DNA from: Chaetorhynchus papuensis
Taxonomy: Eukaryota; Chordata; Aves; Passeriformes; Rhipiduridae
Length of the DNA stretch: 64,000 nucleotides
Direction: 5' to 3'
NCBI GenBank assembly: GCA_013396525.1
Contig: VWYX01001268.1
Span: 143,483 to 207,482 of the forward strand
Shown here one piece after another: positions 45,559 through 60,500 of the stretch. Every line of letters starts with the position of its first letter. The first letter of the stretch is position 1. Position numbers and translations under genes: made by a program. Below the pieces are notes generated by a model. That model was not told the origin of the DNA and ran no database searches. It worked only from the letters and a program-made list of their open reading frames with translations.

Positions 45559-48500
45559 TTAGTCCAGGACAGCCATGAGGAGAAGCAGTTCCCGAAAGGC
45601 ACTACCATGGCGGCCACTGAGCCCAGACTTGTTCTTGACAACGTTGCTGATGTTTTTCAGCTGCTTGTAGCACAACTTGCATTTATGAAGCCTGGAAAAA
45701 AATGACAGCAGACACAGCATGAATCCTTAGTTGCCTGAGGTGTGGCTGTTCCTGCAGTGCCAGAGAGGCAACTCAAGCAGGAGAGAAGAGTCCTGAAAAT
45801 GGCCTGGAAGAGGATGAAATATGAGCACAGCTCTGCAAAAACACGAGGCATTCAGCCCATGTCCTGATGAGACAGGAGAATGGCATCCACATAAGGGCTC
45901 TTTCACCCCTCTTCCCCCTTTGGCAGTACAGTCCAGGGAGGAAGGAGGTGCTGTTTTTCCAAAGGCCAATTCTTAGAGAAGAGCTATTCTGTGAACGAAC
46001 TCAAAATCCAGGGCCTGGCTACCAACTTGTGTCTTGTGAGGCAGAGGGGGAAGCCACAGGGTGGTTTTACTCTCAGTACTTTGTTTAGGTATGACTCAAG
46101 ATACAGAGACAAAGGAAAAAGCAGTCCTTGGCCTTTTCCTCTGAGCACGAAGGTTTGGTGTTTGCAGACAAAGGGAAGGCATGTCCAGTCTGGTATCAGA
46201 GCCTTGATGGCAAGGACATAGCTCACCCAAGAGAAAGGCTGGTCCCAGGAGGGAGCAAGTGGAAGCGTGTGCCTCACCTTTCCTCTCTACTGATGTCCAC
46301 TCCAACAGAAGGTGGTGCAGCAAGGATGTCCGTGATGAGTGGCAGGAATCTCTGGAGAATGAGTTTCAGGGATGTGCAGCCAGTCTGCACGTAACTGAAA
46401 AACAGAGAACAGGGTCCCACTTGAATTTCATTCCTGTCCCCCCAGCAGGCAGCCCTCAAACTCCACCACCTGTAACCAGGGAAGGAGAGCAACAGCTCTT
46501 AGTTCCAAAGCTTTCACAAAGCAAGCCTGTTCCAAAGGTCCTGGCACATACTCCACCAATGGGACCTCACTGCTCAAGGGCAGAGATATCCTGGCAAGGC
46601 AACCTGGCAGGAACTTCTCTCCCAGAAGAAAGGAAGAGCACAAACTCCATCTTAAGAGAGAGGCTGCAATTCTGTCCCCCTGAAGATGAGTCCCCAGGGC
46701 TGTTGCAGGACTTCATTCCCCTTGTCCCAAGCTGACAGCTCTACTCCCAGCAGTGTGCAAAGCCCATTTGTTTTACATGGACCCTCCTGGCTGCCAGAGC
46801 TGTCTTCAATCCAACACACCTACAACAAATCCCACTATCCAGCTCTTCCTGCCCATGCATACTTTCCATATCTTTTCCCACACACACCTGGCAACTCCAT
46901 CGTTCTTTTTCAGGTGTCATATCAGCATGATACTGTATCTGCAGTGGTATCTCAGGATTTTCTCTCAGGTATGAAATGGCCAGCAGAGCTCCCCTATCAC
47001 TACCTACACCCTGTCCCACAAACACACCACGTTCTTAGGGCCTCACCTTTCGTATTTACTTTGGAGTAGTTTTTCTATCTGTGGCAGGACTATAGTACAC
47101 AAATCCAGCTTCCAGAGAGATCTGAAAAGAAAAGGACATATCCTGAGACTGGAGACTGAGGTTTTACAAAGCTGAGCCGACACAAATAACACTTCCTAGC
47201 AAATGCCCAGACAGAGACACTCAAGTTCACTGAGCAAGTTCACTGACTCCCCCTCGTGAGAGAAAGTGGCAGGTTCTGACATATTTCTTTGACTCTCAGC
47301 AGAATCACTTTATGAAGCCCCAAGACTTTGATTTTCCTCGGCCTCCAAAAACTCCAGCAGTTACTGTCACTGCAGGCTTGAAGATGTGACTACAAGCAAG
47401 TGAACTTCATGTCACCATGGCCCACTGGACATGGGGCAGGTAGAATGCAGAGATCCCAACTCCCAGCCAGGCAGCTCTTGAGCATTCCAGGGGCTGACCC
47501 CACCCAGGACTCACGCTTTTTGGTTGACAATATTCAAGAGATCCACGACAACAGACAGATCATTGATTGCCACTGCAGAGTCCAGAGAGTTCTGAGAGAG
47601 AAGGGGAAGAAAAAGTCACCTACTGCAAAGCTCAGACTGGTTGGGCTAATGCAAATTGGTATCTAGTGCTGCTTTTCCAAAACAAGGCAGAGGAAACATG
47701 AAGCTGGCTAGGGAAGAGAACTCTCTCATGGGAAAGTGGTTTTTTGTGACCATTCAGCTGCAGGTGGGACACAGCAGCACTCTGTGGTGCACCCCTGAGG
47801 ACAAAAGCTGTGAGACCCTGTGTTTTGTATGAGGCAGAATCAGCCCCAGACAAGCAAACAGCTGCTCAGCTGCTCCCCTCATGAGCCTCAGGCATCCCCC
47901 CATGCTTGCCTTGATGTCGCTGGTGCTCCACACAGCCCGCACGGTGTCCAGGTTCTTGTGGCGGCTGGTGAGCACCACACACATGGTCTCGTGCCCCTTC
48001 CTGATCTGGGACATGGCTTCCTCATCTACCAGCTCCGTCTGGCTTTGGTTTTTCACAGCCTGGAAGTACAGACACCAATAACAGAGCAGGATGGCACAGA
48101 AAGGTGGGAGCTTTCTCTGGCCTAGGTGAGAGCCAATTTTGGTGCACAGAATGCCAGTGGATACTGATTTCTTTGCAGATGGTTGTAAAAACCTTTTGAA
48201 ATGGAAATGCTCAATTTGCTCTGATTTCAGCTACTGATTTTCTGCTTTTTCTACTATGTCAATCACAAACATGTCTAAAGCTTTGGAAAAACTCTCAAAA
48301 AAGATGTATTTAAAGTAAGTTTTCAAAACCAGTATGTTTTAATAAAGAAATGTTTTCACATAAACCCTATTTTTTTTATGTGAAACACTTGTTTGGAAAC
48401 AGCAAATTTTATTAGAAAGCACAGATCTTACATAATGTATTAAGACTCTCAATTTGCTTCCTGCCCAGGCCATGCTAGAACCACTACTTCATTTGCTCAC

Positions 48501-51500
48501 ATTTAGAGTTTGGGATCATCAGGATGCTCTGGTCTTTCCCCCTTTTTAGGACAAGGGAATACCCTCTCCAAGAGAGACCAAGAAGCCTCCAAGATGCAAG
48601 AAGCAGAGATTCCTGTGAAATTATTATGTACATGTAATGGCAGACTCCAATTTTTTAAATGAACCACTGTCTGGTACATGGAATAGTTCAGTGACTGTCT
48701 CACCCCTTGCTCTCTGCTTTGGTAACAGGTTCTTCATAAGCAGGGCTCAACTCTGCTGTATTCACACCCATCACAACAGGGGAACCCCTTTCAGATGCCA
48801 CCCAACACAGACATTGGCTGGAAAACACTGTCCAGAGACACTTACTGGGAGAAAGTCAGAGGCCTTCAGGCCAATGGGCTCATTCCTGGCTGCAGGAATC
48901 ACCGATGGCTCTGTTCTGGTCAAAGAAGTTGAGGAGGCAATCGGTGGCCTCTGGACTGGATCAGGCTGCAAGAGAAATTGGGATAAAAGCTCTAGCAGGA
49001 ACAGTCTGGCCCTAGTCTGGTGACCTTTATTTCTGACCTGCTTTCTTCTCACAGCAGGGTCCTAACACAGAAGCAGTCTCCAGTTTGCTAGCATAATTTA
49101 AGAGGCAATAAAGTATCTCTCAGGTACATATCATGATGTAATTAAGGTTTGTAAAGAACATGGAGATGCCCCAGCAGAAGTGCCAAGTGCTGTTATTGTT
49201 ATCTGAAATTAGGGCAATGGGCTGTGGCCAGCCTGAAGGCTACGAGAGAATTCTAAAGAAGCCAGTATAATGAATCCTGGCGCATCAGCTGCTTGCAGTT
49301 TTGGCAACAAAACAGCCTCTGTTCAAGCATTTGTAGAAACCTGGCACTTGGTTCTCTTGAGTGCCCCAATTCTGAGATGCAAGGAGAAGCACCACTGCAA
49401 GCACAAGCAGCAAACTAAAACAATGGAGCCTGTCTGAGGTTTGGCCTTGGTTCTACTGCTAAGGCAGCAGCACAAAGCCTAGAGCTGCTCTTTTACTGCC
49501 CTTCAGTAAAGAATCAGCCCAAGTAGAAATCACAAGTTCTCCAGCTTGGCACACTGTTCAGAGAGGGGGCAGGAACAGCAATTCACAGATCGCACAGTAC
49601 ATACGAGCTCTTGCTTTGGCAATGAGGTCTGGACATCCGCAGCTTGGCTGGGCTTCACTGCTTCCTTTGCAGTTCCAGGCTCTACCAAGAGGGAGAGAAG
49701 TGGGAAAGCAGAAACTGATGGTCACTGTTGAGAGCAAAGGGTCTGTTCAGCTACAGTGCAAGGAGTCATTTCTGCCTTCAGGCAGCTCTCCTTCTTTTGA
49801 GGGCCATTAACCCTTCCCCCACCAAGGGGTCATTTCCATACTCACCATCCTCAGGAGGGGCTGGAAAGGGCTCATTTCGAGGAGGAGTTCGGCCTACGGA
49901 ATAAGATCAAAAAAATAAACAAATGAAGAAGCATCCAAGGCTACAGATAAGTGGTAAGTCAACCTTGGAGCAGAGAAATCTCCAACAACTCCACACATGA
50001 GGGTAATCAGCGATACAACAAGCAGAATTATCTCCTTTAGGCCTTGACACTATTGTTGAGTTTAGCTAAAGGCTTTCAGCCTTCATGGATAGCAGAGACA
50101 AAACTGACCCCTGTGGCTCACTGCTGCTGTAGAGGTGTGAAGCCTGAGACAAGGCACTGTCACAACAAATGATACTAGAAAAAATCCATCTCCTGTTACT
50201 GATTTATATAAGTAAATAAAAATAATTGCTATGAATTCCTCAGAAAGAGTATCTCATTTTAATCATTTACATAAAAATGAGATACAGACACCGCACAACG
50301 CCTCCTGAACAACAATCTTCGCTTTAACAAAACATTTTGCCTTTCCTTCTTTAACGAAGGCTGCTGATCTCATACATATCAAAATTCTAAGCTAATAAAA
50401 TTTCCTTAACACTCTAATCAGGATAGGAAGGCAGCACATTTACAATGAAGCTCTGGATTCTGAGGAATCAAACAAGACAGCACTGTACCCTAGTAAAGGT
50501 GCCACCTTTCAGCTGTTCACCAACATGATCTCTGCTTCAGTGCCCAAGCACAGAATATTAAAGAAAAGCTTTCTAAACTCTCTAGTCATAGGTGAAGTCT
50601 CTGTTACAGTAAGCCAAAGGTCAGTTCTACCGAATCAGTTTAGTGTCCTGATCTCAAACCCAAACACTACTCAAAAGCACAAAAAACCCTGGTACTGACA
50701 GATAGCATTCTTGGGCTGGAAGATCTCTTTGTAATCCTCCTGGTTCTGGATCTCAGCCTTTGATTCCTTCTCATCCCGGTCGTCTTCACTGCTAGGACTG
50801 TGCCTCTCACTCTCCGAGTTGTGCTTCACTCTGCTGTGGAAAAAGAGTTTTTGTCAGGGGAAGCCATATTGCCAGAGAGAGAGAGAGAGAGAGAGCACTG
50901 AGTGCCTGGTGCATTTCCTTAAAATCTTGAAATTCAACAAGCCAGCAGACTCCCTCACCTCTGTGGCTTGCTGCAGCTTGTTGAGGGCCTGTCATAGATG
51001 CGGCGAAGGGAGGACCCTGTGGGGGTAGGTGGCACAAGAGGCTGGTCGTCCCTGATCAACCCATGAGGAATAGAATCTGACTTTGGGACTCTGCTGAGAT
51101 CCACAACGAAGGAAGAGACTGTGCTTTGTGCAAAGGAAACTCCTATCTGCAGAGGCAAAAGATCAAGGTAATTCAGCAAGGAGTGGGGTGCACACCAGCC
51201 CTTTTGAGAACAGGAGTGATGGAGTGACGCTGAGCAACTGCACTTGAGGACTGCTCAGTTCAGTGCTGAGGATTTTTCAACCTGAAGTTGCCAGCAATTT
51301 ATTAAAGGCTCGGATAAAACTTTTGCCAAGCATAGCTTCTAAATACTGGTCAAACTAAGCCCGAGTTCTTTCCTCCAGAAGCCAAAGAGACACGAAGTGG
51401 AGCACAAGGCACACAGCCTTTGGGCATGCTGCAAGCCCCGAAACAATCTTACAGGTCTGAAGGCCTGCAAGGAGGCAGCAGGATTTTATCTTGTGTTTCA

Positions 51501-54500
51501 CAGCTGCCTCCCCCTGCCTCAGGAGCAGTGCCTTACCAGCTGGTTGTTGCTGATAGACAAGTCAGCTACTTTTCCCCAGTTCACCAAGACCACATCAAAA
51601 CAGCGCTCTGGCTCCCAGCCGTACACACGCAGCGAGTCCTGGAAGCCGCTGTACAAGCAGCAGCCATCCGGGTTGAAGAGCACACACCTGGCAGGAAGGC
51701 AGGAGGAGAATCAGGCACAGCATTCCCACCTTGCTCAGTCCTTGTGGATCTCTGACTACACCGAACACCTTCACTTCTGTTCCTAAAAATGAACCTTCCA
51801 AACTGGTGTGCAATCTGGTGGGCCTGTGCAACATCTCCAGCAGCCCAGACTTCTCCCCAGTAAAGTCCCTCTCTGAGGAAACCCTCCCTTCACCCCACCT
51901 TTAGTCTCTGCCCAGTACATTTCAGTAGGAATTTAATGTACCTGACAGGAGTAGCCTCCTCTTCAATACAGCTCACAACTTGAAACTTCTCCAAGTCCCA
52001 GAACCGAACAGTCCTGTACACACAACACAACAAAATTCATTGCTCATTGCTCTAGAAATCACAGCAGGATCCAGATTTTTAACAAAACACTAACAGTTAG
52101 AATGACTTTTGCTGTTGTGCACATACAGTGACCCTACACAGAAGGCTGGTCTAGCTAAGATCTATGAATCCAGACAGAGATACTCAGAGGCTCTAGACAC
52201 AGACAGGCATTTAGAGCTGACCCAGAGCTAAGAGAACACCCTGCCAGCTGAGCAGGGCTGCCTGCTGTTCATACAGGATGTCAGCTGGATCAGTAGATGC
52301 TTGGGGCTACACATTGGTTTCTAGTGTGGCAGAAGGTGCCATCAATTTTGGATGAGAAGGGAAGATCTCCATGTTCTGCCCATCACAGATGCTGTCTAGA
52401 TGTCTGGCTCTTGCAGTGGCAGGTTTGAGTTATGTGACATTCCTCTTTGTCATGTTTCTACAAGGAAGGACATCAGGAAATGGAACAGACATACACATTT
52501 CCCTTCCTTCTCCCTCCCCTTACGTACCTGTCAGAGCTGCCAGAAGCCAAAAGGTATTCATTGGGATGGAATTCAACAACATTCACTGGGCCGGTGTGTC
52601 CTGTAAACTCAAACATTAACTTCCCAGCAGTCAGATCCCACAGCTGAAAGGAGGAAAGAACAGAGACTCTTGAAGAGATTTAATGTTAGAGATTTCCAAT
52701 ACACTTGGGATTTCCTTGTACTGGCAACCTTCTAACAGTTCCCCCTCCAAGAACAGAATTACGTCTGTCAAAGAAAGCAATAATCAGAGAAAAAGTACCA
52801 TCCCACTCATTTAAGGCTTTGTTTTGTTTTGGGTTTTTTTGCATTATCTTTCATTTTCCATGTAATTTGTCCCCTAGACGTTTCTATTTTATAGAGACTG
52901 AGACAAAATATAGCAGTTCCATCTGTCCCCACAGACTGTATCTCAAAAGTGAACAAACAAAAGCCCAAAAGCTCTGAAGCCCTTAGCAATTCCCTCTTCC
53001 TGTGCTCTAGTCTCCACTTGAAAATGCAGTGAAACAAATGATCAGTTAATCATGTGAAACTGAAAATAAAATCAGTCCTTTATCCCCATTCCTCATACTC
53101 CATGTGAAACAACTGAAGTCACTACTTCAGTCAATACTTTTCTGAACTCCCTTCTCTTGCTCTGCTCAGTCCCGACACCAATTTTCAGACTGATAATCAC
53201 ATGTAATGTGTATAAGACAAGCAGAGCCAGAAATTAGTCTGGTGAAGCAATGTGCTGTGGATAACTCATTCTACAAGGTTTTCTGAGGCCGACGTTCAGG
53301 TACCACAACTCCACTACCATCAAAACATTAATTTTTCTGTGCATAGTCTCTCCCAATGTGTCTGCTGGGTAAGGGCATTTCAACACATGCAGCTCTTCTA
53401 TGGGTGTTGTGGGCCATCAGACACGATCCCCATAAGCAAACGGGTCTCTGCAAAGCCAGGGGGCTCAGCCAGCTGCCTAATGAACGAAGGGTGTTTATGA
53501 GTGAGCACTGGTAATGCCTGGTAAAAAGACAATCCCAGCATTCCCATGTGCCACAAGCACATAAGGAGGGTGTCACAATAAATTACCTTTACAGTGTGAT
53601 CATCAGCAGCAGAGGCCACCCATTTCCCATCAGGGCTAAAGCGGAGACACCGAACTGCTTCTGTGTGACCCTGAAATGAGGAAAACAAACAGTATTCTGG
53701 CTTTTGTCTTTCAATCCTATACAATATAATAAACCAAAATCAATTAAGTGTTTGTATTACAGAGTTCACAGCTTGCAGAACACAACACTGTACTCAAGAC
53801 ACTACACCCAGCCACACTAAATGTGTGTAATCTCTCTCATCTAGACATTAATGCCATCAGTTTAAGTATGGTAAATACAGATCTGGCTTCACTAGTAAGA
53901 ATTAGTTCTAAATTACAGATTTACATATGGTCAGATAGAAGTGCTGTAACACTTAGTCTCTGGTTTCTACACGAAATTAATATACAGCAAGTTCTTTAGG
54001 TAGAAAAAGGTCCCAAGAACAGAACCATCTCAGTGCAGTGGTAATACCATTAACAGTATAAAGAAACCCTCATAGATGCTCGCCATCCCCCACTGAAGCC
54101 ATCCTCACTATAGCACATTATATCCATTGATATCTCATAATATCCATTTCATATTCCCATACAGCTCACAGAGGCCTGCTGAGGTTTGCCAGGCCACTTC
54201 ACAAATCGTGCAGATCTTATTTTCATGCTGGAAAACCAGGAAGTTAATTGTACATAGTCACATTTAGCAAGTCACACTTGCTCACAAGTCCTCAAAAGAA
54301 ATATTTCTCCCCTCTTTGCCTGAAACGTAATGAAACATTTTACCTTGAATGTGAAGATACAGCCTTTTCTTCTTACATCCCAGAGCTACAAGGGAAAAAA
54401 GCAAACAAATGACATGTTTAGAGCAGTGTGTGGGGAGCCCAAGGGTCCTGGCAGAACAAGGGGTCTCTGTGTCACCAAGCTAACAGACACTGCAGAATGA

Positions 54501-57500
54501 AGGGGCTGCTGAACCCCTGTTGGCCTCAGGGGCATTTTCTAACTCCCCAGGCAAGAATCACTCCTGGAAGGTCTCTCTTACTACAGCAGCTCAGTTCTGA
54601 CAGTCAAACACCAGCTTGAGGAAGCAGATACAATCCACAACAACCAGGACATCTGTGCTTGCTGACACCAGGTCTTGGCTAGCACCTTACTCAGAGCCAC
54701 ATTCCACACCAGAGGAGTCACATTCATGAGCTGGCTGTGAAAATACATGCACGGATTTCACAAGCACTCACAAACACACCTGCCCACACATGGAAATGGT
54801 GATGATGATCTACTGACAGCTCAACACAAAACACGTTCTGGCACTCTTCAAAACAAAGACACTGCAGGTAAAGAGGGAAATCTCTAGTGGAAGGTGGTAT
54901 TACCTTAATGTTGGTGTCCAAAGAGCCCGATGCCACAAAGCTTCCAAAAGGATGGAAATGAAGGCTGCAGATATTCGCTTTGTGACCTGGTAAGGTACGA
55001 AGAACTGGGAAAGAGAGGCAGACAAGGGAGAAGGAATAAGGGAAAAATATTTAATAGTTCACTTCCACCAGACACCACACAGAAGTGTAGCCATACTATC
55101 CCCACCATTATTTTATGGAAATATTTATTATTTCATGGAAACACCTCTGACTTTACCCTGGCAATGCAAAGAAACAACAATAGAAAGCCCGTGATCAATG
55201 AACCTAATGAAAGTCCCGTCCTTAGGTATGGAAACTATGGATAGAATTCCAAAGGTCTCCATTCTGAAAATGAGGCAGCTGGCATGCAATGCATCTTTCC
55301 ATTTGTTATACAGACAGCAAAATGGGCCAGAGGAGGAACAGTTTTAGCCAGGAAGTGAAACAGTCTTGACTGCCTGCAACATTCACCTTGTAGTTATTAC
55401 AAAGACCCTTTCCCAGGACTCTGCATCCCCATCCAGGCACCACCTCTTAGGTTCCAATATTCACCCCAGACTCCTTCAGTTGTCCCTTGCAAGAATCATT
55501 GTAAAGACAGGAAATGGATGCTTAGGAAGGCAGGAGACAAAGAAACGATCAGAGTGTTTCAGCAAGTCATCAAGTAACACCCCCTGTAATTCTGGAAACC
55601 AGAAAGGACCAGTAGAACTGGTACATCCTATCTCGGCAAGCAGCGACAAATGCAGAACTCAACTCTAAGAAAAATTGCTCAGATAATAATAAGGGCAATC
55701 CCTCTCCCTCATCCGTCATCTGGAACAAGCTGATGATTCCCCTGGCACAAATTAGCTCTTGAGGCAGAGCTGGGGTGATCATTTGCACAGACGCTGGCTC
55801 ATAGGTTTTCTAATAAATGCAGCCAGATCAGCTACTCCCCACAGGCAGAGCCAAAGTATTCCATAACTGAACTGATTCTAACTGTCTGAATGACAAAAGT
55901 GCTTTTCATTATTGATGCTGCCTGTGGTTTGCCTTCTTAGCTCAGCCAGTGTAAGTCTGTTCCATTATACATTCCTTCTATGAACAAGCAGCAACCTATA
56001 AGAAATACTCAGTCATTTTCTGGTATTCCTGCTGGAATGAATTCAAGTGATTCTTGATACCTTTGAAAACTCATTCTAGGATTTGAGGAAGATGCAATAA
56101 ATAAAGCATGACTCAGCAGTGGCCTTTAAAGGATCAGAGCTTGATGAGTTCACAGCTTTTAAAAAAGTTTATTAAAAATTAGGTCTTTGTCTATTTATGT
56201 GGCCATGCAAGAGCAGGAGAGCAGAAAAACTGCTTGAGGAAAAAAAAGAAAAGTTAGAACCTAAGAACAAAAAGTCAACAAGCAGGGGATTCCTGCATTT
56301 ATGCAGAACCTAATAAACTTAAAACTTCCAATCTGGTTTGGGATCCTTCTATTAAGGTTGACAATTTCAAGCTGAGACTCTGCATACAAATTCTATATGC
56401 CTAGTTATCTACACATGCATGGAAACTGATCTGGAATATAGATTTTGACACACTCAGGTGAAAACCATAGAAACTAGTTCCTCAGATCACTGTCCCCAGT
56501 ACATGTCCAAATTTCTGCTTGAGCATGAATACACAGCTCCACAGCCTCAGTAGAAGGGCAAAAAAGAGTTGCAGATGAAGATGAAAGCAATGCCAGTCTC
56601 CTGCTACTTCTTACATCAGGAACCTTCTGGGTCAGCACAGATATTAAGCATAAGCATTCTCCAAAAAGTGTGCATGAACAGAAGCAAAAACTCATGGACA
56701 CATACCTTTGGCAGCTTCCAGGTCCCAAACTCGAATGGACCCTGACCGGGACCCTGCAACTATGAGCTTCTCATTTGGGTTGACCTGTAGGCTCTCGATG
56801 GGTGTTGTGTGGCCTGTCAAGCTCTGCAAAGAAAACCACCACTCACAGTCAACAGCTGCTGGCACAGCCCTGTATGAACCATGGCATTGCTCATACTCGA
56901 GGGTAACTCTTTAGCCATAAGCTGGGACCACCTGGCTGTGCCACTGGTCCTTTTTCCTCAGCAGCCACCAGCATGGCAGAGCACCCTAAAGCCCATCACT
57001 GCACCCAGCACGGCACACCTGTCTTCCCACATCATCCCACTTTCTGGAGCACACTGACTAAGTTTTAAAGGATGCATCAACAGAGACACAGGTAGTTAAA
57101 CATTAGGTGCGGATGCTCAGACAAGGCTGACACATTCTTACATCACAAAAATTATGCTGTGGTAGCACAATGGCACCTTGTTTGCTCTAAATGGGTCACG
57201 TAAGTGTCATGAACCAGTTACAAAATCAAAGCAAGAGCAAAAGCAGGGCTACTTTGAGATCTCCACACAAGCACCAAGCCATAGGTGGCTGCCAGCAATG
57301 GATGCCACAGTAATAGCATGGTGCTAATACTGAAGTACTGACTTGAGGCATAAGGCAGTAATTCACATGTATAAAGTTCCTTTCATCCTTGAGCACCTGA
57401 AAGCTTACAAATTACATCAGCATTTTGAAAAGGCCTGCATTTTAGTAAAACATAAGAACAGTTAAAACTAGCTCTAGAAAAAAAATTCCACCATTGCAGA

Positions 57501-60500
57501 CTTTCTGCTTGCCAAATAAGCAGTATTCTCTGCTTTACTCCATCCTCAAATATGTCTTTTTAAATAGCTACACTGGCTCTGTGCCTCCCACACACATGCA
57601 GAGGCTGGTAATGCCAGTTGGAAGCTGCCTGTTCTGACGGCGCTTTCTTAGGAATCCATGTGCAATTGAAATCCTCTACAAACTCCACAGCTGCAACTGC
57701 CATTGCTAGTGAGAACTAGAGCTCACACTTAAACCAAGTCACAATGTTACTTGAAAAGTTCCTCTTCTCCCTCTTTCCCAACATGTAAACATCCATAATC
57801 CTTATAATATAAACACTAAAAATTTATTTCAGAGGACAACCCCAAAAATCAAGATTCTTTTGATATACAAGAATGGCACAAGCAGCTTCAGTCAGCCCCT
57901 GCCTCTCAGAAACAGCAGCTCCCAATGTCTGTGGTTCCCAGGAAGCACAGGAGAGGTGCAGCTCTCTGATCCCACAGAAAGGGTACAGAGTTAGTTCTTC
58001 GACCTTCTTCTTGAGTAAGGCAATAGTCCATTTTCAAACTACAGTCATGCCACCACCAAGGGCCTGGAAAGACACTGCTTAACTATGCTATGCAAGAAGC
58101 ACAGCCCTGCCAAAGGTGACCCTCCATACACTCAATGAACGGAAAAATAAAGCAGACACATCCTCCTTTTAGCCTTTTTGACCTGACTTTCCTGATTTCT
58201 TCCTCACAAGGCTCACACTGGCTAGAGCAATGCCTTCAATACCACAACATTATTGTGTTGTTAATTAAACAAACGACAAGGGGCATGTGCTAAAGTTGGT
58301 TTTATACAACACCCACTCAAAGTGACGCAGGATTAGATATCTGTTAAATATCTATTTATGGTGCACTTCAGTGATCACTGCTGGGGTAACCCTACCCTTG
58401 CTAACACACTGCAACCAGAGTTATTCCTCCCCAGCCTACAGCAAACTATTGTGGCAACCTTTGTGCTGACAGTTAGGGACTGTGGCACAGGTGGGAATGC
58501 ATCCTGCTGGGGATAGCTCCTGCTGTGACTGCAAGTCCCAGGGTATAAAACTGGCCCCTGTAGCCTGCACTATAAAACTAGCTGCTCTTGTACAAAACTC
58601 TTCCTTTAATTATTTGTACACTGTAATATGTAAAGCACAATATTCTTTATCTGAGGAAGCACTGGCCCAGCTCAAGCATCCCCACTCTCTCTAGAGCAGT
58701 GGACTCACCAGGCACCCAGTCCTGTCCCTATCTTTAGCTAGAATCTGGTTACACAGCTTTGAGTTGGCAAACTCTATTCACAGGTCCCACAGGCTCCACC
58801 CCAACAATCTTTCCCCTCATTCTCTACCATCCAAACCCCAGAATTAATATTCCCATCCCACAAAAGCTGAAAACAGGCCTGTTCTTACCATGATGCAGTT
58901 GGGCTTGCTAACTGACCATATGTTGACCCGACAGTCATCTCCTCCAGTGGCCAGCATCCGGCCTGAACCTTTTCCCAGGACCACTGAGGATACATTGCTG
59001 CTGTGGGCCATGATCTCTTCTGCACAAAACACAGTAAACACTTATTACAGATTAGTATAAAAATTTTCATCCCATCCCTCCAAAAAGTCTAAAAAAAATA
59101 TTCTTCCTCCAGAAACACTTTCCAGTTTCCACTGGACAAGCTGCAGCAGCCCACTGTTCAGATAAGAAGTCACACTATTATCTTGCTTTGAACAGTCCCT
59201 CTTGGCTCTGCCTGCTGCACTTAAAACATTTGCTGACCAAAGCTTCACAAGTCCGGTGCTCACATGGCTTACTAAAAGTATCTTTCACTTGCAGCAGCTC
59301 AGGAGCTTTTGAAGATTTGCTCAAATGCAGCAACTTGATCACAGAAGGGGCTTTACCTGCAATAATGCACAGCAGCCAGAATCATCTAGTGGAACGCCCT
59401 CTAATCCTGTTCTAGACAGCAGCAGCAGACAGTCCAACCTGAGAGAAACTGGCAGAGGAGCAGCAGTACAGTTTGTTGCCTTACCCAGAAAAAAAGTCAG
59501 ACTCAGCAGTGGGGAGAGGTGGAGCTCTCTTCCCTGAGTTTTGGCAGAGGCTTTGCTACATCCCCACTAGGTAACACAGGCAAAACTGAGCGCTGCAGAG
59601 CATGCAACTGTGCCAAAGGAGGGTGAATATCTATCCAAAAGGGCAGAAAATAACAAATCTTGATTGTTGCTAAATGACTGTTAAAAAAACAGGAGCTGAG
59701 AGGAAGCTCTGACACTGCAACAAAAGAACTCTATGGAAACCTCATCACAAAGAAATCAGCTTGGGGCAAAAAAGAAGCCGAATGAGCATCTTTGCTTAGA
59801 CATCTCACAGAAGAATTTTAAGTTCACTCAGAATTTTGGCAGGGGCTTTTGGCAGATGCATTTACCAATATCTTCATCTTACTGTTCTCTTCTTTGAAAG
59901 GTCACAGGCTTTGCACGCCTGATAGTTATGAAACTGTAAAAATAGTTACAAGTCTGTAAAAAGGCTACGCAGCATCAATTCAGCTTTCATTCAGATTGTT
60001 TGGCTGGGAGGGGCAATTTGATCGTTTTACATGCAACACTAATCCAAAAGGATATTAGATGGCTGCAATAATAATTACAGGTACTTTGATCTTGAACTCT
60101 CAAAATTGTTTTTTTGAAAGCAAAACCGCGCAACTTTCACTTGGGCTGGAGAAACACCTTTCAAATTACAAAGGTAACTGGGCCATAAATTACATGTGAA
60201 GGGCAAATCTGAAAATATACCTGCATTGTGTTGAAAGACCAAACTTCCATATAAAAATGCTAAAACAATGCCTGTATGGATACACAGACTAGAAGGTAAC
60301 CAAAAGAACAATCAGTATTAATAGACCAACTCACTAGTTAAAATTGAAAGGACAGATGCTGCACACTGCTGCTGGAACAAGTGTGTCAGCAGCTTCACTT
60401 TTTCCCCTCTTGATTTCCTTCTTAATAATATATTGTAAGCTTAAAAGTCATTGTAGAAGCATCCAAGCCTCTGTTCTTAAAAGCCCGGTGATAACCTGAT

